Assembly: GCF_020144665.1 (NCBI RefSeq)
Contig: NZ_JAAHBQ010000040.1
Location: 1-57,420, forward strand
Direction: 5' to 3'
Origin: Oscillatoria salina IIICB1
Lineage (GTDB): Bacteria; Cyanobacteriota; Cyanobacteriia; Cyanobacteriales; SIO1D9
DNA: 57,420 nt
Below, in pieces: positions 17,794 through 27,009 of the stretch. A program made the translations under genes and the position numbers. Under the pieces are notes generated by a model. It saw only the letters and a list, made by a program, of their open reading frames with translations. It had not been told where the DNA came from and searched no databases. How positions within the stretch are numbered: the first letter of the stretch is position 1; each line of letters starts with the position of its first letter.

Positions 17794-18340
17794 CAAATCA
17801 AGAAATAACCTCTCCCCCAACCCCTCTCCTACCAGGAGAGGGGAGCAGAATTAGTTAAGATTAAAAACTGCAAACTATTTCTTACTCTCCCTTCCCTTGA
17901 AGGGAAGGGGGTTGGGGGGTTAGGTTAGACAGTTATTAGGAGAAAAAATTCCAGTAATTTGAGCACTTACCCCCTTTTCAAATCAAGAAATAACCTCTCC
18001 CCCAACCCCTCTCCTACCAGGAGAGGGGAGCAGAATTAGTTAAGATTAAAAACTGCAAACTATTTCTTACTCTCCCTTCCCTTGAAGGGAAGGGGGTTGG
18101 GGGGTTAGGTTAGACAATTATTAGGAGAAAAAATTCCAGTAATTTGAGCACTTACCCCCTTTTCAAATCAAGAAATAACCTCTCCCCCAACCCCTCTCCT
18201 AGTAGGAGAGGTGAGCAGAATTAGTTAAGATTAAAAACTGCAAACTATTTCTTACTCTCCCTTCCCTTGAAGGGAAGGGGGTTGGGGGGTTAGGTTAGAC
18301 AATTATTAGGAGAAAAAATCCAGTAATTTGAGGTAAGTTC
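17794..18340. repeat. Three tandem copies of a ~185-bp unit
   Basis: Copies start at 17794, 17979 and 18164 (spacing 185 and 185). Each holds two palindromes: CCCCTCTCCT acc AGGAGAGGGG, and CCCTTCCCTT g AAGGGAAGGG. The copies are almost identical: copy 1 has GACAGTTATT where the others have GACAATTATT, and copy 3 has CTAGTAGGAGAGGTG and one T fewer near its end. There is no coding potential. It fills the gap between the truncated recombinase and msrP. Confidence 0.9.
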
Positions 18341-18414
18341 ACCATTTTTATAATATTTTTAATTTCCATATCTTTTCTACATCCCTAATTCTTGTTTTAC
18401 CTTTTTCTGCTGAA

Positions 18415-19404
18415 TTAACTATATAAACTAGCGACAAATTCACCATAACCATTGTAAGGTAAAGTCTGTTTGCGTACCCAAGCAATTTCTGAAGATTCAC
18501 CGATAAATTTTTCGCTTGCTTGCGACCAACGGGGATGAGGTTTATCGGGATTTACGTTAGCAATATAATCGTATTCATTCGGGACAGTTGTATGCCAAAA
18601 TGTTGCTGGTTGTGTTTCGACAAACTCAATTTTAACAATCGATTTTGCGCCCTTAAAACCATATTTCCAAGGCAAAACTGCGCGAATTGGCGCACCATGT
18701 TGTTTTGGCAATTCTTTGCCATATATTCCCACAGCAAAAAAGGCTAATTCATTCGCCATTTCTTCAATACTTAAAGACTCGGTATAGGGCCAAGGGAGGG
18801 AACCAAAATGTAGAGTTGGTCCGGTGGTGATTTCTGGGTCGTAAAAAGAGCTAAATTTAACAAATTTTGCTTTAGAAGTTGGTTCTACGTCTTCAATAAT
18901 TGCTTTCATCGGGAAACCAATCCAAGGAAGTGCCATTGACCAAGCTTCTACGCAACGAAAGCGATAATTTCGTTCTTCTAAAGAAAATCTTTTTTTGATG
19001 TCGTCGAGGTCGTAGTTGCGAGGTTTTTTTACTAATCCAGTTACTTTTACTTGCCAATCTTCGGTAGGTAAATTTTGGGCATTCATCCAAATCCTTTTGT
19101 TGCCGCCAAATTCATAAAAGTTGTTGTATTGTCCGGCTACGAGATTGTTAGTTAATGGTCGGTCTAATTCGGATTCGGTGAAAGTGGGGTTAGTTCTAAC
19201 TGGCTTTAATTTTGGTGTGTCTAAGGTTGCTTCTAAAGCAGTTTGTGAGGATGATTTTTGACAGCCTGTAGTGGTGAGTATGCTGCCGCCGATGCTAGCT
19301 CCGATGATGCTTTTGATGAAGCGGCGACGGTTGAAGTAGGCTTTTTCTGAGGTTAGTTTTGATTCGGGTATTTGCCAGGGTTTGGATATGTGAATGAAGG
19401 TCAT
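18415..19404 (-). CDS. msrP: Protein-methionine-sulfoxide reductase catalytic subunit MsrP (YedY family)
   Basis: A 329-residue molybdopterin oxidoreductase. It has a twin-arginine export signal (NRRRFIKSIIGASIGGS, residues 25-41) that ends in TTTGC, so Cys48 could also be lipidated. The molybdenum ligand is Cys151 in YRFRCVEAWSMALPW. Further family motifs are GAPIRAVLPWKYGFKGAKS and KIEFVETQPATFWHT. It repairs oxidised methionines in exported proteins, using electrons from the membrane haem protein MsrQ. No msrQ is adjacent here. Confidence 0.9.
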   Translation of the reverse strand: MTFIHISKPWQIPESKLTSEKAYFNRRRFIKSIIGASIGGSILTTTGCQKSSSQTALEATLDTPKLKPVRTNPTFTESELDRPLTNNLVAGQYNNFYEFGGNKRIWMNAQNLPTEDWQVKVTGLVKKPRNYDLDDIKKRFSLEERNYRFRCVEAWSMALPWIGFPMKAIIEDVEPTSKAKFVKFSSFYDPEITTGPTLHFGSLPWPYTESLSIEEMANELAFFAVGIYGKELPKQHGAPIRAVLPWKYGFKGAKSIVKIEFVETQPATFWHTTVPNEYDYIANVNPDKPHPRWSQASEKFIGESSEIAWVRKQTLPYNGYGEFVASLYS

Positions 19405-19740
19405 TTTTTTGGAGATGAATTGTTTTTTTAGGTTCGCGCATTCGGCGGAGCCGTTCTCGTTTCGAGTAGGGGCAAAGTCGCAAAGAAAGAAGGACGCGAA
19501 GTGGTTTTGACAAGTTGATTTTATATTATTTACGTCATCTTGAGCGAAGGGTTCGCGTAGCGTTCTCCGAAGGAGTAGGATCTATGGAGATTGTTTGTTT
19601 TGCTCAGGATGAGATTTTATTGACATTTTATTAAATTTTGGGTGGAAAAGTGGGAAGTTAAAGAATGTGTTTGTGGAAGGTTAGGTTTGGGTAGGTGAGG
19701 GGCATAATAAGTTTAATCTTGAGTTTACTGGGGTGAAGCT
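19405..19740. other. Intergenic region with short interspersed repeat fragments
   Basis: No gene is visible. It contains pieces such as GGTTCGCGTAGCGTTCTCCG followed by AAGGAGTAGGAT, and GCATTCGGCGGAGCCG, of the kind scattered through cyanobacterial intergenic DNA. It lies between divergent msrP and the membrane protein gene. Confidence 0.4.
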
Positions 19741-21081
19741 ATGGCTCGTCTGAATAATAAAGCTTGGCAATTTCTTTGTGCGGAAGTGGAAAGATGTGCT
19801 GCAAATAATCCTGCTACGGGTGATGTTTCTCGCGATCTTGTTTTGAAGCGGTTGGAAAAGATGCGAGTAGGGAAGGGGGCGTTAGCTACTGAGGCTGAAA
19901 TACGGGAAGTTGTAATCGATCTTTTTCCAAATTTTAGTGAGAAGGCGATTAAGTCAGCAGCTAAGGCGAATAAGGGTTTTAGTCCTTTGATGATTATCCC
20001 ATCTCTAGGGTTAGGTTTGGTGGGTTTGGCGGGGCTAATTTGGCTGGTTAATTTACCTTACCCGATGATTCGCCGTCCGGTGGCAAAAACGGCACCAATT
20101 TTGCTGTTACCAAGTTATATGAGTATGGATCATAATTATCGGGAGGCGATCGCTAATGTTGAACAAGCAGATCAACTTGTGAATAAAGCAACGAGTTTGG
20201 CTGATTTTCAACTTGGTGCGGAAAAGGTGAAGCAGTCACAAGAACATCTGAATGCACTTCCGGTTTGGTTTCTGGGCTATGAACCAAAAGCTTATTGTAC
20301 TTTTTTTGGTTGTAGTTGGAAGTTTACGGTGGATGAGTTTCAGCAAGCGCGGGCGAAAATTGGACGCATGGAAGCGCAAATTTTCCAGGAAACTAATGCG
20401 ATGACTCAACTTGAGGAAGGGGAGACGAGTTTAAATCAAGCTAAGAGTCAGTATGAACAAGCTAAAAATACTCAGGAACAAAAAAGTGCGATCGCGGCTT
20501 GGCAGTCTGCTCTTGATACTTTGGAACAACTGCCTTCTACTACTCTAGCGGCAAAAAATGCACAAAGTAAACTCAATGCTTATCAGCGCGATTTTCAGGC
20601 GGTTACTGGCGAAGTTTCCGCAAGTCAACGTAGTGATACTATTATCGCTGCTGCAAAACAATATGCGATCGCCGCAGCCCAAGCTAGTCAAAATCCTCCC
20701 CATCCGGTTGCAAAGTGGAAACAAATTGAGGATTTGTGGAAACAAGCTATCCAACAATTATCACAAATTCGTTTAGAAGATTCTAGTTACCTCGAAGCCC
20801 AAACTTTACTCGCTAGCTATCAGGTAAACTTAAATCAAATCCAGTTACGGCGAGAAGCTGAAACTGCTGCTGTGACTGCTTTTGAACGCGCCCAAAGCCA
20901 AACCCAAAGTTTGCTCGCTGCTACTCCTGATGACCCTAATTTAGTCGATCGTCCTCGTACCGCCGCTAAATTACAAGCAATTATTAACGAATTGTCTAAG
21001 GTGCAAAATGGTACAACTGTTTACCCTCAAGCACAAGAACAATTAATTTTTGCCCAAAATAAACTTAAGCAACTTCAGTAA
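19741..21081 (+). CDS. Membrane-anchored helical protein of unknown function
   Basis: A 446-residue protein. The N-terminal ~80 residues look like a soluble helical domain (KAWQFLCAEVERCAANN, EIREVVIDLFPNFSEKA). One membrane segment follows near residues 81-103 (PLMIIPSLGLGLVGLAGLIW). The remaining ~340 residues are helical with TPR-like spacing and many Q, A and K (QARAKIGRMEAQIFQ, QKSAIAAWQSALDTLEQLPS). A pair of cysteines occurs in AYCTFFGCSW. I know of similar cyanobacterial proteins of unknown role but cannot name the family. The soluble part is likely periplasmic or lumenal if the N-terminus is inside. Confidence 0.8.
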   Translation: MARLNNKAWQFLCAEVERCAANNPATGDVSRDLVLKRLEKMRVGKGALATEAEIREVVIDLFPNFSEKAIKSAAKANKGFSPLMIIPSLGLGLVGLAGLIWLVNLPYPMIRRPVAKTAPILLLPSYMSMDHNYREAIANVEQADQLVNKATSLADFQLGAEKVKQSQEHLNALPVWFLGYEPKAYCTFFGCSWKFTVDEFQQARAKIGRMEAQIFQETNAMTQLEEGETSLNQAKSQYEQAKNTQEQKSAIAAWQSALDTLEQLPSTTLAAKNAQSKLNAYQRDFQAVTGEVSASQRSDTIIAAAKQYAIAAAQASQNPPHPVAKWKQIEDLWKQAIQQLSQIRLEDSSYLEAQTLLASYQVNLNQIQLRREAETAAVTAFERAQSQTQSLLAATPDDPNLVDRPRTAAKLQAIINELSKVQNGTTVYPQAQEQLIFAQNKLKQLQ

Positions 21082-21335
21082 TTCATTTAAATTAGAATAC
21101 ATAAATATAATTATTTGTCAAGAATTAAACGAGGTATCTTTACCAAATTTTACTAGCAAGATTCGCAAGTAAAGAAGAGGTAAAGGAGACCTTTTTTGTA
21201 GGATAGGTTCAGAGGAGAAAAATAATTAGCTAAGATTCGCTCTGGAAATTTCGTCAGCTTGACACAAGAGGCGAAAATATAAATATCACCGAGCGAAGTC
21301 GATTTAAAAATAAGCGAAAACAGAAAATAATATTG

Positions 21336-23390
21336 ATGAGCATCCAGACTTCAGTGCTAGCTCAGTTGCTGTCAAGCCTACCCAACTGGCGACCCCAAAT
21401 GTATTTCAAATCTTCCTTAACTGCCCTTTCTCACGCAATGGAAGATCGGGTGTTAGCGGGGGATGAGCAACCTCTAGTAATTGCGAGTTTTCAAAGAGAG
21501 CGTTTTTACCGTCAAGAAGCTCATCGCTACCGACGCATCGCCCAGAAGAGCAATCAGGTTTATGTGCTAGCCGCACCAGAAACCGATTTTAAGCATGATT
21601 CTGGTGTTTACGAAAAAATAGCTTTCGATCCGGAAGATACTTTAACCAACGAATGGCATTTAATCGTCGTCGCACAGGAATATGCTACCTGCTTAGTGTG
21701 TCGGGAGCGATCGCAAACCTTAGCCAAAAACAATGATGCGGAGATGGACACTACTCGTCGTTTTGAGGGTATCTGGACTTTCGATCCTCAAGTCAGCAAG
21801 CAAGCAGCTTCGATCGTCTTAGAACGTATTTTGGCTTATCGACCAGAATTAGCAGGGAAAATCAAGCGGGCAAAAAAACAATATTTACAAAATCTCTCCG
21901 AGTCAATTGAGGAAGAAAATTTTTCTTTAGCCGACTCACCCACAAGCCATCCCGATCCCTTTGTCCAACGCTTAGTAACATATTTACAAGCAGGTCAATA
22001 TAAGTTACTCAAAGCCAATCGTTCCCTAGTCGCCAAGGAAAAGAAAGAAAGACTGATTAACTCAGTGACAACCGCACTCAGGCGATCGCTCGATCCTGAA
22101 GAAATTTTACAAATTGCGGTGGAAAAACTAGGCGAAGGATTAGGAGTCTGTCGCTGTATAGTCTACCGTTGTAAAGATACTGACGCTACCGCAGTCATCA
22201 CTCATGAATTTATCAATCCGCAGATTGACTCTCTCAAAGGACAAACTTGGTTGCTGCAAGATAATCCCTTATTTGCAGAAGTAGCGAAAACTAAAGAAGC
22301 AATTGGTTCGGAAAATGCCCAAAACGATCCTCGCATCAGTGACAAACCCTTACCAACCGAAAGGCGCCGTAATACTTCCCTACCAAAATCACTCTATAGC
22401 TTAGTTAAAAGTGCTTCGATTGTTTCCTGGTTATTGGTTCCAGTGCTGTATCAAGGTAGACTTTTAGGCATGGTCGAGCTACATCACTGCGGGACAAACT
22501 TGTCCAAATGGACGCAAGAACAAATAGCCTTAGTCGAAGCGATCGCCACTCAAGTTGGAGTTGCTTTAATTCAAGCTGAGGCATACGCTAATCTAGAAGA
22601 CCTCAACGAACAACTAGAAGCCCTCGATCGCACTCGTTCCAATTTAGTCGCCATTACAGGTCACGAATTGCGGACTCCCCTTTCTACCATTCAAGTTTGT
22701 CTCGAAAGTCTTGCCAGCGAACCAGATATGTCTCCTGAATTGCGGCAAGTAATGCTTAATACCGCCCTCACTGATGCCGAACGAATGCGGAAACTAATCC
22801 AAGACTTTCTCACCCTCTCTCAACTAGAAAGCGGTCGTGTCGAATGGCATCCAGAATCTATTTCTCTCGAAGAATGTATTTATCTCGCCGTTAGTAACGT
22901 TCGCGCCCGTCTCCGCGAAACCAAATTACCCGAAATTAACGTTCCCCCCAACTCGGATCTCCCTTTAGTTCAAGCTGATGGCGAGTGGGTTGTTGAAGTT
23001 CTCGCCAAATTAATCGATAACGCCTGTAAATTCACCGATTCTGACGGAGAAGTCACAATTCAAGCCAAAACTAACGGATCTCAAATGGTCGAAGTTACTG
23101 TCTCCGATACCGGGCGCGGAATTGAACCCAATCGTTTAGAAACAGTCTTCGATCGCTTTTATCAAGAAGAAGGCGCTTTACGACGAACCACTGGCGGCAC
23201 AGGTTTAGGTTTAGCAATTTGTCGTCAAATTGTCAACCGTTGGGGGGGAGAAATTTGGGCGGAATCTCCAGGCAAAGATCGCGGCGCAAAGTTCCGTTTT
23301 ACTTTACCCATCGTTGATAGTCGCGAAGAAAAAAAATCTTCTCACGGTTCAACACCGAATCCCTCTAAAGGCAGAAAATCTAAGAAGTGA
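21336..23390 (+). CDS. Hybrid sensory histidine kinase with DICT and GAF domains
   Basis: About 684 residues from the ATG at 21336 (a TTG lies one codon earlier). Residues ~1-160 resemble the DICT sensory domain (YFKSSLTALSHAMEDRVL, FQRERFYRQEAHRYRRIA). A GAF domain follows at ~240-425 (RSLDPEEILQIAVEKLGEGL, SWLLVPVLYQGRLLGMVEL). The HisKA phosphoacceptor is His443 in ITGHELRTPLSTIQ. The HATPase has ELAKLIDNACKF-like N box, DTGRGI and [10 protein letters not shown] basic, Ser/Lys-rich tail ends it. It is soluble. No response regulator is adjacent, so the partner is unknown. DICT domains are often linked to light or redox signalling in cyanobacteria. Confidence 0.9.
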   Translation: MSIQTSVLAQLLSSLPNWRPQMYFKSSLTALSHAMEDRVLAGDEQPLVIASFQRERFYRQEAHRYRRIAQKSNQVYVLAAPETDFKHDSGVYEKIAFDPEDTLTNEWHLIVVAQEYATCLVCRERSQTLAKNNDAEMDTTRRFEGIWTFDPQVSKQAASIVLERILAYRPELAGKIKRAKKQYLQNLSESIEEENFSLADSPTSHPDPFVQRLVTYLQAGQYKLLKANRSLVAKEKKERLINSVTTALRRSLDPEEILQIAVEKLGEGLGVCRCIVYRCKDTDATAVITHEFINPQIDSLKGQTWLLQDNPLFAEVAKTKEAIGSENAQNDPRISDKPLPTERRRNTSLPKSLYSLVKSASIVSWLLVPVLYQGRLLGMVELHHCGTNLSKWTQEQIALVEAIATQVGVALIQAEAYANLEDLNEQLEALDRTRSNLVAITGHELRTPLSTIQVCLESLASEPDMSPELRQVMLNTALTDAERMRKLIQDFLTLSQLESGRVEWHPESISLEECIYLAVSNVRARLRETKLPEINVPPNSDLPLVQADGEWVVEVLAKLIDNACKFTDSDGEVTIQAKTNGSQMVEVTVSDTGRGIEPNRLETVFDRFYQEEGALRRTTGGTGLGLAICRQIVNRWGGEIWAESPGKDRGAKFRFTLPIVDSREEKKSSHGSTPNPSKGRKSKK

Positions 23391-23688
23391 TTGGGGAGAG
23401 GGAATTGGTGAGGTGGTGAGGTGGGAACAGTTAACAGTTAACATTGACCAGTTAGCAGTTAGCAGTTAACAGTTTATCTCCTAAGTCTCCCCCGTCTTCC
23501 CCCTCTCCCCCAATCCCTTGTCTCCCTAGTCTCCACTTTCTATGGATAACTGATAACTTACAACTGATAACTGTTCACTGTTCACTGAAATCCCCAATCC
23601 CCAAAAAACTGTAACATTTGTTGACAGATTGCAAAATGAGCCTTGTCTCGGTGATAGCATTCCCTAAACACTGTTTAATGAAGGAATT
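23391..23688. other. Region upstream of psaD with short simple repeats
   Basis: It holds degenerate runs of CAGTTAACAGTTAACA and CAGTTAGCAGTTAGC and pyrimidine-rich runs such as CTCCCCCGTCTTCCCC. These are common cyanobacterial intergenic sequences. The psaD promoter must lie in the last ~100 bases, but I cannot place it with confidence. Confidence 0.4.
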
Positions 23689-24117
23689 ATGGCAGAAGGA
23701 CTTTCTGGACAAACTCCGATCTTTGGTGGCAGCACAGGCGGTATGCTAACCAAAGCCTTAGTAGAAGAAAAATACGCGATTACTTGGACAAGTTCCCAAG
23801 AGCAAGTGTTTGAAATGCCTACAGGTGGTGCAGCAATCATGCGCGAAGGTGAAAACTTGCTTTATCTCGCTCGTAAAGAACACTGCATCGCTCTCGGAGC
23901 GCAGTTGCGGACTAATTTTAAACCGAAAATTACCGACTATAAGATTTACCGAGTTTTCCCCAACGGCGAAACTCAATATCTTCACCCTGCTGATGGTGTC
24001 TTCCCAGAAAATGTCAACGAAGGTCGTCCTTATAATGGCAAGAAAGACAGAAACATTGGCAGCAACCCCGAACCTGCTACTCTGAAGTTCTCTGGTAAAA
24101 AACCATACGAAGTTTAG
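23689..24117 (+). CDS. psaD: Photosystem I reaction centre subunit II (PsaD)
   Basis: A 142-residue stromal/cytoplasmic-side subunit of photosystem I that docks ferredoxin. It starts [18 protein letters not shown] and contains [55 protein letters not shown] and FPENVNEGR, all standard for PsaD. The length is typical. AAGGAATT precedes the ATG. trpE follows 127 bases downstream on the same strand, a neighbour pair also known from Synechocystis PCC 6803. Confidence 0.98.
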   Translation: MAEGLSGQTPIFGGSTGGMLTKALVEEKYAITWTSSQEQVFEMPTGGAAIMREGENLLYLARKEHCIALGAQLRTNFKPKITDYKIYRVFPNGETQYLHPADGVFPENVNEGRPYNGKKDRNIGSNPEPATLKFSGKKPYEV

Positions 24118-24244
24118 AGAGTTGTTAATTGGGAGTTGGTAGTCGGTAGTTGGTTTTTCCTGATTGAAAGCTGGTAGAGATGTTTGATTGACGTTCTCTA
24201 CCTTAACTGCCTACTAATAACAAATAACCAAAAAAAACGACAAA

Positions 24245-25789
24245 ATGACGATCTTCCCAGATTTTTCCCAATTTTGCCAACTGGCGCAACAGGGTAACTT
24301 TATCCCGGTGTATCAGGAGTGGGTGGCGGATTTAGAAACGCCTGTTTCCGCTTGGTACAAAGTTTGTGCAGGTCAGCCTTATAGTTTCTTGTTAGAGTCA
24401 GTGGAAGGTGGGGAAAATCTGGGACGTTATAGTTTCCTCGGTTGCGATCCTCTTTGGGTTTTGGCGGCGAAAGGAAATGAGACTAGGCAAACTCACCGGG
24501 ATGGTAGGGTAGAGGTATTTTCGGGCAATCCTTTTGAGGTGCTGTCTGAGTGCTTGGAACCTTATCATCCGGTGAAATTACCTCAATTACCGCCGGGAAT
24601 AGGCGGTTTGTTTGGTTTTTGGGGTTATGAGTTGATTCGCTGGATTGAGCCGCGAGTGCCGATTTATCCAGCGACAAAAGATGATTTACCTGATGGGGTA
24701 TGGATGCAGGTGGATAACCTGATTGTTTTCGATCAGGTGAAGCGGAAAATTTGGGCGATCGCCTATGCGGATCTCCGTGACGAAAATATCGATCTCGAAG
24801 TGGCTTACGATCGAGCTTGCGCGATCGCAACTCGTTTGATTAGTAAACTGAAGTTATCTCTCCCGGCTGAGGCTAAATCTTTGGAATCGATCTCGCCGAC
24901 AAATCTTGAAAACAAGCACGAACTAAGTTTCCAAAGTAATACCCCGAAAGCACAGTTTTGTGAGAATGTCGAAAAAGCTAAGGATTATATTCGCGCTGGT
25001 GATATTTTTCAGGTGGTGCTTTCTCAGCGTTTATCAGCACCCTACGAAGGTCATCCTTTCTCACTCTATCGCTCGCTACGGTTAATTAATCCTTCGCCTT
25101 ACATGGCTTATTATAATTTTGGCGATTGGCAAATTATTGGTTCGTCTCCAGAAGTGATGGTTAAGGCGGAACGCAGCCCAGAAGGCAGTTTACAAGCGAC
25201 TTTGCGCCCGATCGCGGGAACGCGCAGACGAGGTAAAACTGCTAGTGAAGATGAAGCTTTGGCGAAAGAGTTACTTGCTGACCCGAAAGAAGTTGCCGAA
25301 CATATTATGTTAGTAGACTTAGGACGCAACGATTTAGGTAGAGTTTGCGCCAAAGGTAGCGTCCGAGTTGACGAATTAATGACGATCGAACGTTATTCCC
25401 ACGTTATGCACATTGTCAGTAATGTTGTGGGAGAATTGTCACCAGAATGTACTGCTTGGGATTTACTGAAAGCTTGTTTTCCGGCGGGTACTGTTAGTGG
25501 TGCGCCCAAAATTCGGGCGATGGAGATTATTCAGGAACTTGAACCAGAACGTCGCGGACCTTATTCTGGGGTTTATGGTTATTATGACTTTGAAGGTCAA
25601 TTGAATAGCGCGATCGCAATTCGCACGATGGTTGTTCGTCCCCAAACTAACAATCAACATCAAGTTTCCGTACAAGCAGGGGCAGGTTTAGTCGCTGATT
25701 CTGACCCAGAAAAAGAATATGAGGAAACGCTAAATAAAGCTAGAGGTTTGCTCGAAGCAATTCTTTCCTTACGTTCTACTAAAGAATAG
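24245..25789 (+). CDS. trpE: Anthranilate synthase component I
   Basis: A 514-residue protein that converts chorismate and ammonia (from the TrpG glutaminase) to anthranilate, the first step of tryptophan synthesis. The N-terminal domain has PVSAWYKVCAGQPYSFLLES, and the LLESVEGGE motif is the tryptophan-feedback site. The chorismate-binding domain has GDIFQVVLSQRLS, NPSPYMAYYNFG, ATLRPIAGTRRRGKT, MLVDLGRNDLGRVC, CFPAGTVSGAPKIRAMEII and QAGAGLVADSDPEKEYEE. No glutamine amidotransferase domain is fused, so trpG lies elsewhere. Confidence 0.96.
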   Translation: MTIFPDFSQFCQLAQQGNFIPVYQEWVADLETPVSAWYKVCAGQPYSFLLESVEGGENLGRYSFLGCDPLWVLAAKGNETRQTHRDGRVEVFSGNPFEVLSECLEPYHPVKLPQLPPGIGGLFGFWGYELIRWIEPRVPIYPATKDDLPDGVWMQVDNLIVFDQVKRKIWAIAYADLRDENIDLEVAYDRACAIATRLISKLKLSLPAEAKSLESISPTNLENKHELSFQSNTPKAQFCENVEKAKDYIRAGDIFQVVLSQRLSAPYEGHPFSLYRSLRLINPSPYMAYYNFGDWQIIGSSPEVMVKAERSPEGSLQATLRPIAGTRRRGKTASEDEALAKELLADPKEVAEHIMLVDLGRNDLGRVCAKGSVRVDELMTIERYSHVMHIVSNVVGELSPECTAWDLLKACFPAGTVSGAPKIRAMEIIQELEPERRGPYSGVYGYYDFEGQLNSAIAIRTMVVRPQTNNQHQVSVQAGAGLVADSDPEKEYEETLNKARGLLEAILSLRSTKE

Positions 25790-25790
25790 T

Positions 25791-26195
25791 TTAAAGATTA
25801 GTAGAAATCGCTTCCACCGGACAAGTAGGAATACATTGTTCGCAAACCACACAACGCGATCGCGTAAAATTGAGTTTAAATGTTTCCGGGTCTAAAGTTA
25901 GCGCCTTCGTCGGACAAACACCAGTACACAAACCGCAGTCCACACAGCTATCCTCATCAATCATAATTTCCCGACTAGCGAGAGAAACATTAATTTCCTG
26001 CGATCGCATCCACTCAATTGCCGCTTCTAATTCATCAATATCGCCCGAAAGTTCCACGACTAAAGTTCCTACTTGATTCGGCGCTACTTGAGCGCGAATA
26101 ATATTAGCAGCTACGTTAAAATCCTTCGCCAGTCGATAAGTAACTGGCATTTGTACTGTCCGTTTCGGAAATATTAAAGTTACTCTTTTTTTCAT
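25791..26195 (-). CDS. NIL-domain ferredoxin with two 4Fe-4S clusters
   Basis: About 134 residues from the ATG at 26195; the frame opens 13 codons earlier. Residues ~1-75 form a NIL domain (KKRVTLIFPKRTVQMPVTYR, VGTLVVELSGDIDELEAAI), a small ACT-like domain first seen in methionine ABC transporters. Two CxxCxxCxxxCP motifs follow: CVDCGLCTGVCP and CVVCEQCIPTCP. Such NIL-ferredoxins are widespread in cyanobacteria, and a redox or sulfur-metabolism role is inferred only. It is convergent with trpE, with one base between the two stop codons. Confidence 0.88.
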   Translation of the reverse strand: MKKRVTLIFPKRTVQMPVTYRLAKDFNVAANIIRAQVAPNQVGTLVVELSGDIDELEAAIEWMRSQEINVSLASREIMIDEDSCVDCGLCTGVCPTKALTLDPETFKLNFTRSRCVVCEQCIPTCPVEAISTNL

Positions 26196-26310
26196 CTTTG
26201 TAGTTACGATTGAGGTTTGAGATCGCCGTCTCAAATTTAACGGTTATGAAACAAAACTGAAACCAGCCCAGAAGTCACCACTTACTCCACTGCATAGGTT
26301 TGTTAAGCAA

Positions 26311-27009
26311 TCAACTATTCATATATTCCTCATTTAAAGACTCAAGCCGTAACAGCCATTTATTGAAATGAAAGCATTTGCTCCGAATTAATTCTAAGCC
26401 AATTTTTTCAGCTAACTGTGGTCCAAAAGTAGACTTCGCTTTTCCATAATCAGGAAACTGCTCTATGATCCGTTTGCTAGGTGCTGTTTCCTGCCCATCA
26501 TTGATTAACTCAGGTGTTTCATATTGACTAGCAATATTCTGGAGAATTTTAATCTCTTTTGTCCTTCCACTATCAAGATACTCAAAGCACATTGGGTCAG
26601 AAAAGAGGTATGCTTCATATTCATGTAACTGAATGTAAGGAATGAATCGAGAATCGCTAATATCCTCTGCGAAGCGTTGTTCTAAAAATTCAACTCGCTG
26701 TAGCGGATTTTGGCGCATATTCTCAGACTCAACTAATCCCGGAAAACCGGAATGAATAGCATATAAATCAATCATAGTTGTGAAGAAAACATCCCTAGCT
26801 TTCTCTTGCTTAAGAAAACGTATGATGTCGTTCTTCATTGGCTCATAGTTACGACCACCACCTCGATGTGTCCGACCTTTCTTTTTTGCATGAGCAATGA
26901 GTACCGGATTGTGCAGATAAACTTGATGTCGAGCTAATTCCTTTTTGATCAAATTGTCAGCAAATGTCTGCTCGGTTTGTCCTTCGGCAAATAGGTACAG
27001 GCGTGCCAT
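26311..27009 (-). CDS. DUF4276 protein, partner of the AAA ATPase
   Basis: 232 residues from the ATG at 27007-27009, whose A is shared with the stop codon of the upstream ATPase gene (TAATG), so translation is probably coupled. Conserved features are LYLFAEGQTEQTF near the start (Glu9, Glu13), FFTTMIDLYAI (Asp81) and IQLHEYEAYLFSDP, the typical DUF4276 signature. The pattern of acidic residues suggests a Toprim-like metal site, which would make it a nuclease or related effector; this is inference. Paired with an OLD/RecF-like ATPase it has the architecture of two-gene antiphage systems such as AbiL and PARIS. Confidence 0.85.
   Translation of the reverse strand: MARLYLFAEGQTEQTFADNLIKKELARHQVYLHNPVLIAHAKKKGRTHRGGGRNYEPMKNDIIRFLKQEKARDVFFTTMIDLYAIHSGFPGLVESENMRQNPLQRVEFLEQRFAEDISDSRFIPYIQLHEYEAYLFSDPMCFEYLDSGRTKEIKILQNIASQYETPELINDGQETAPSKRIIEQFPDYGKAKSTFGPQLAEKIGLELIRSKCFHFNKWLLRLESLNEEYMNS

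Noticed and set aside
17794-18340. Possible CRISPR array from three regular repeats
   Set aside because: The units are 185 bp and repeat over their whole length with no unique spacers, and no cas genes are near.
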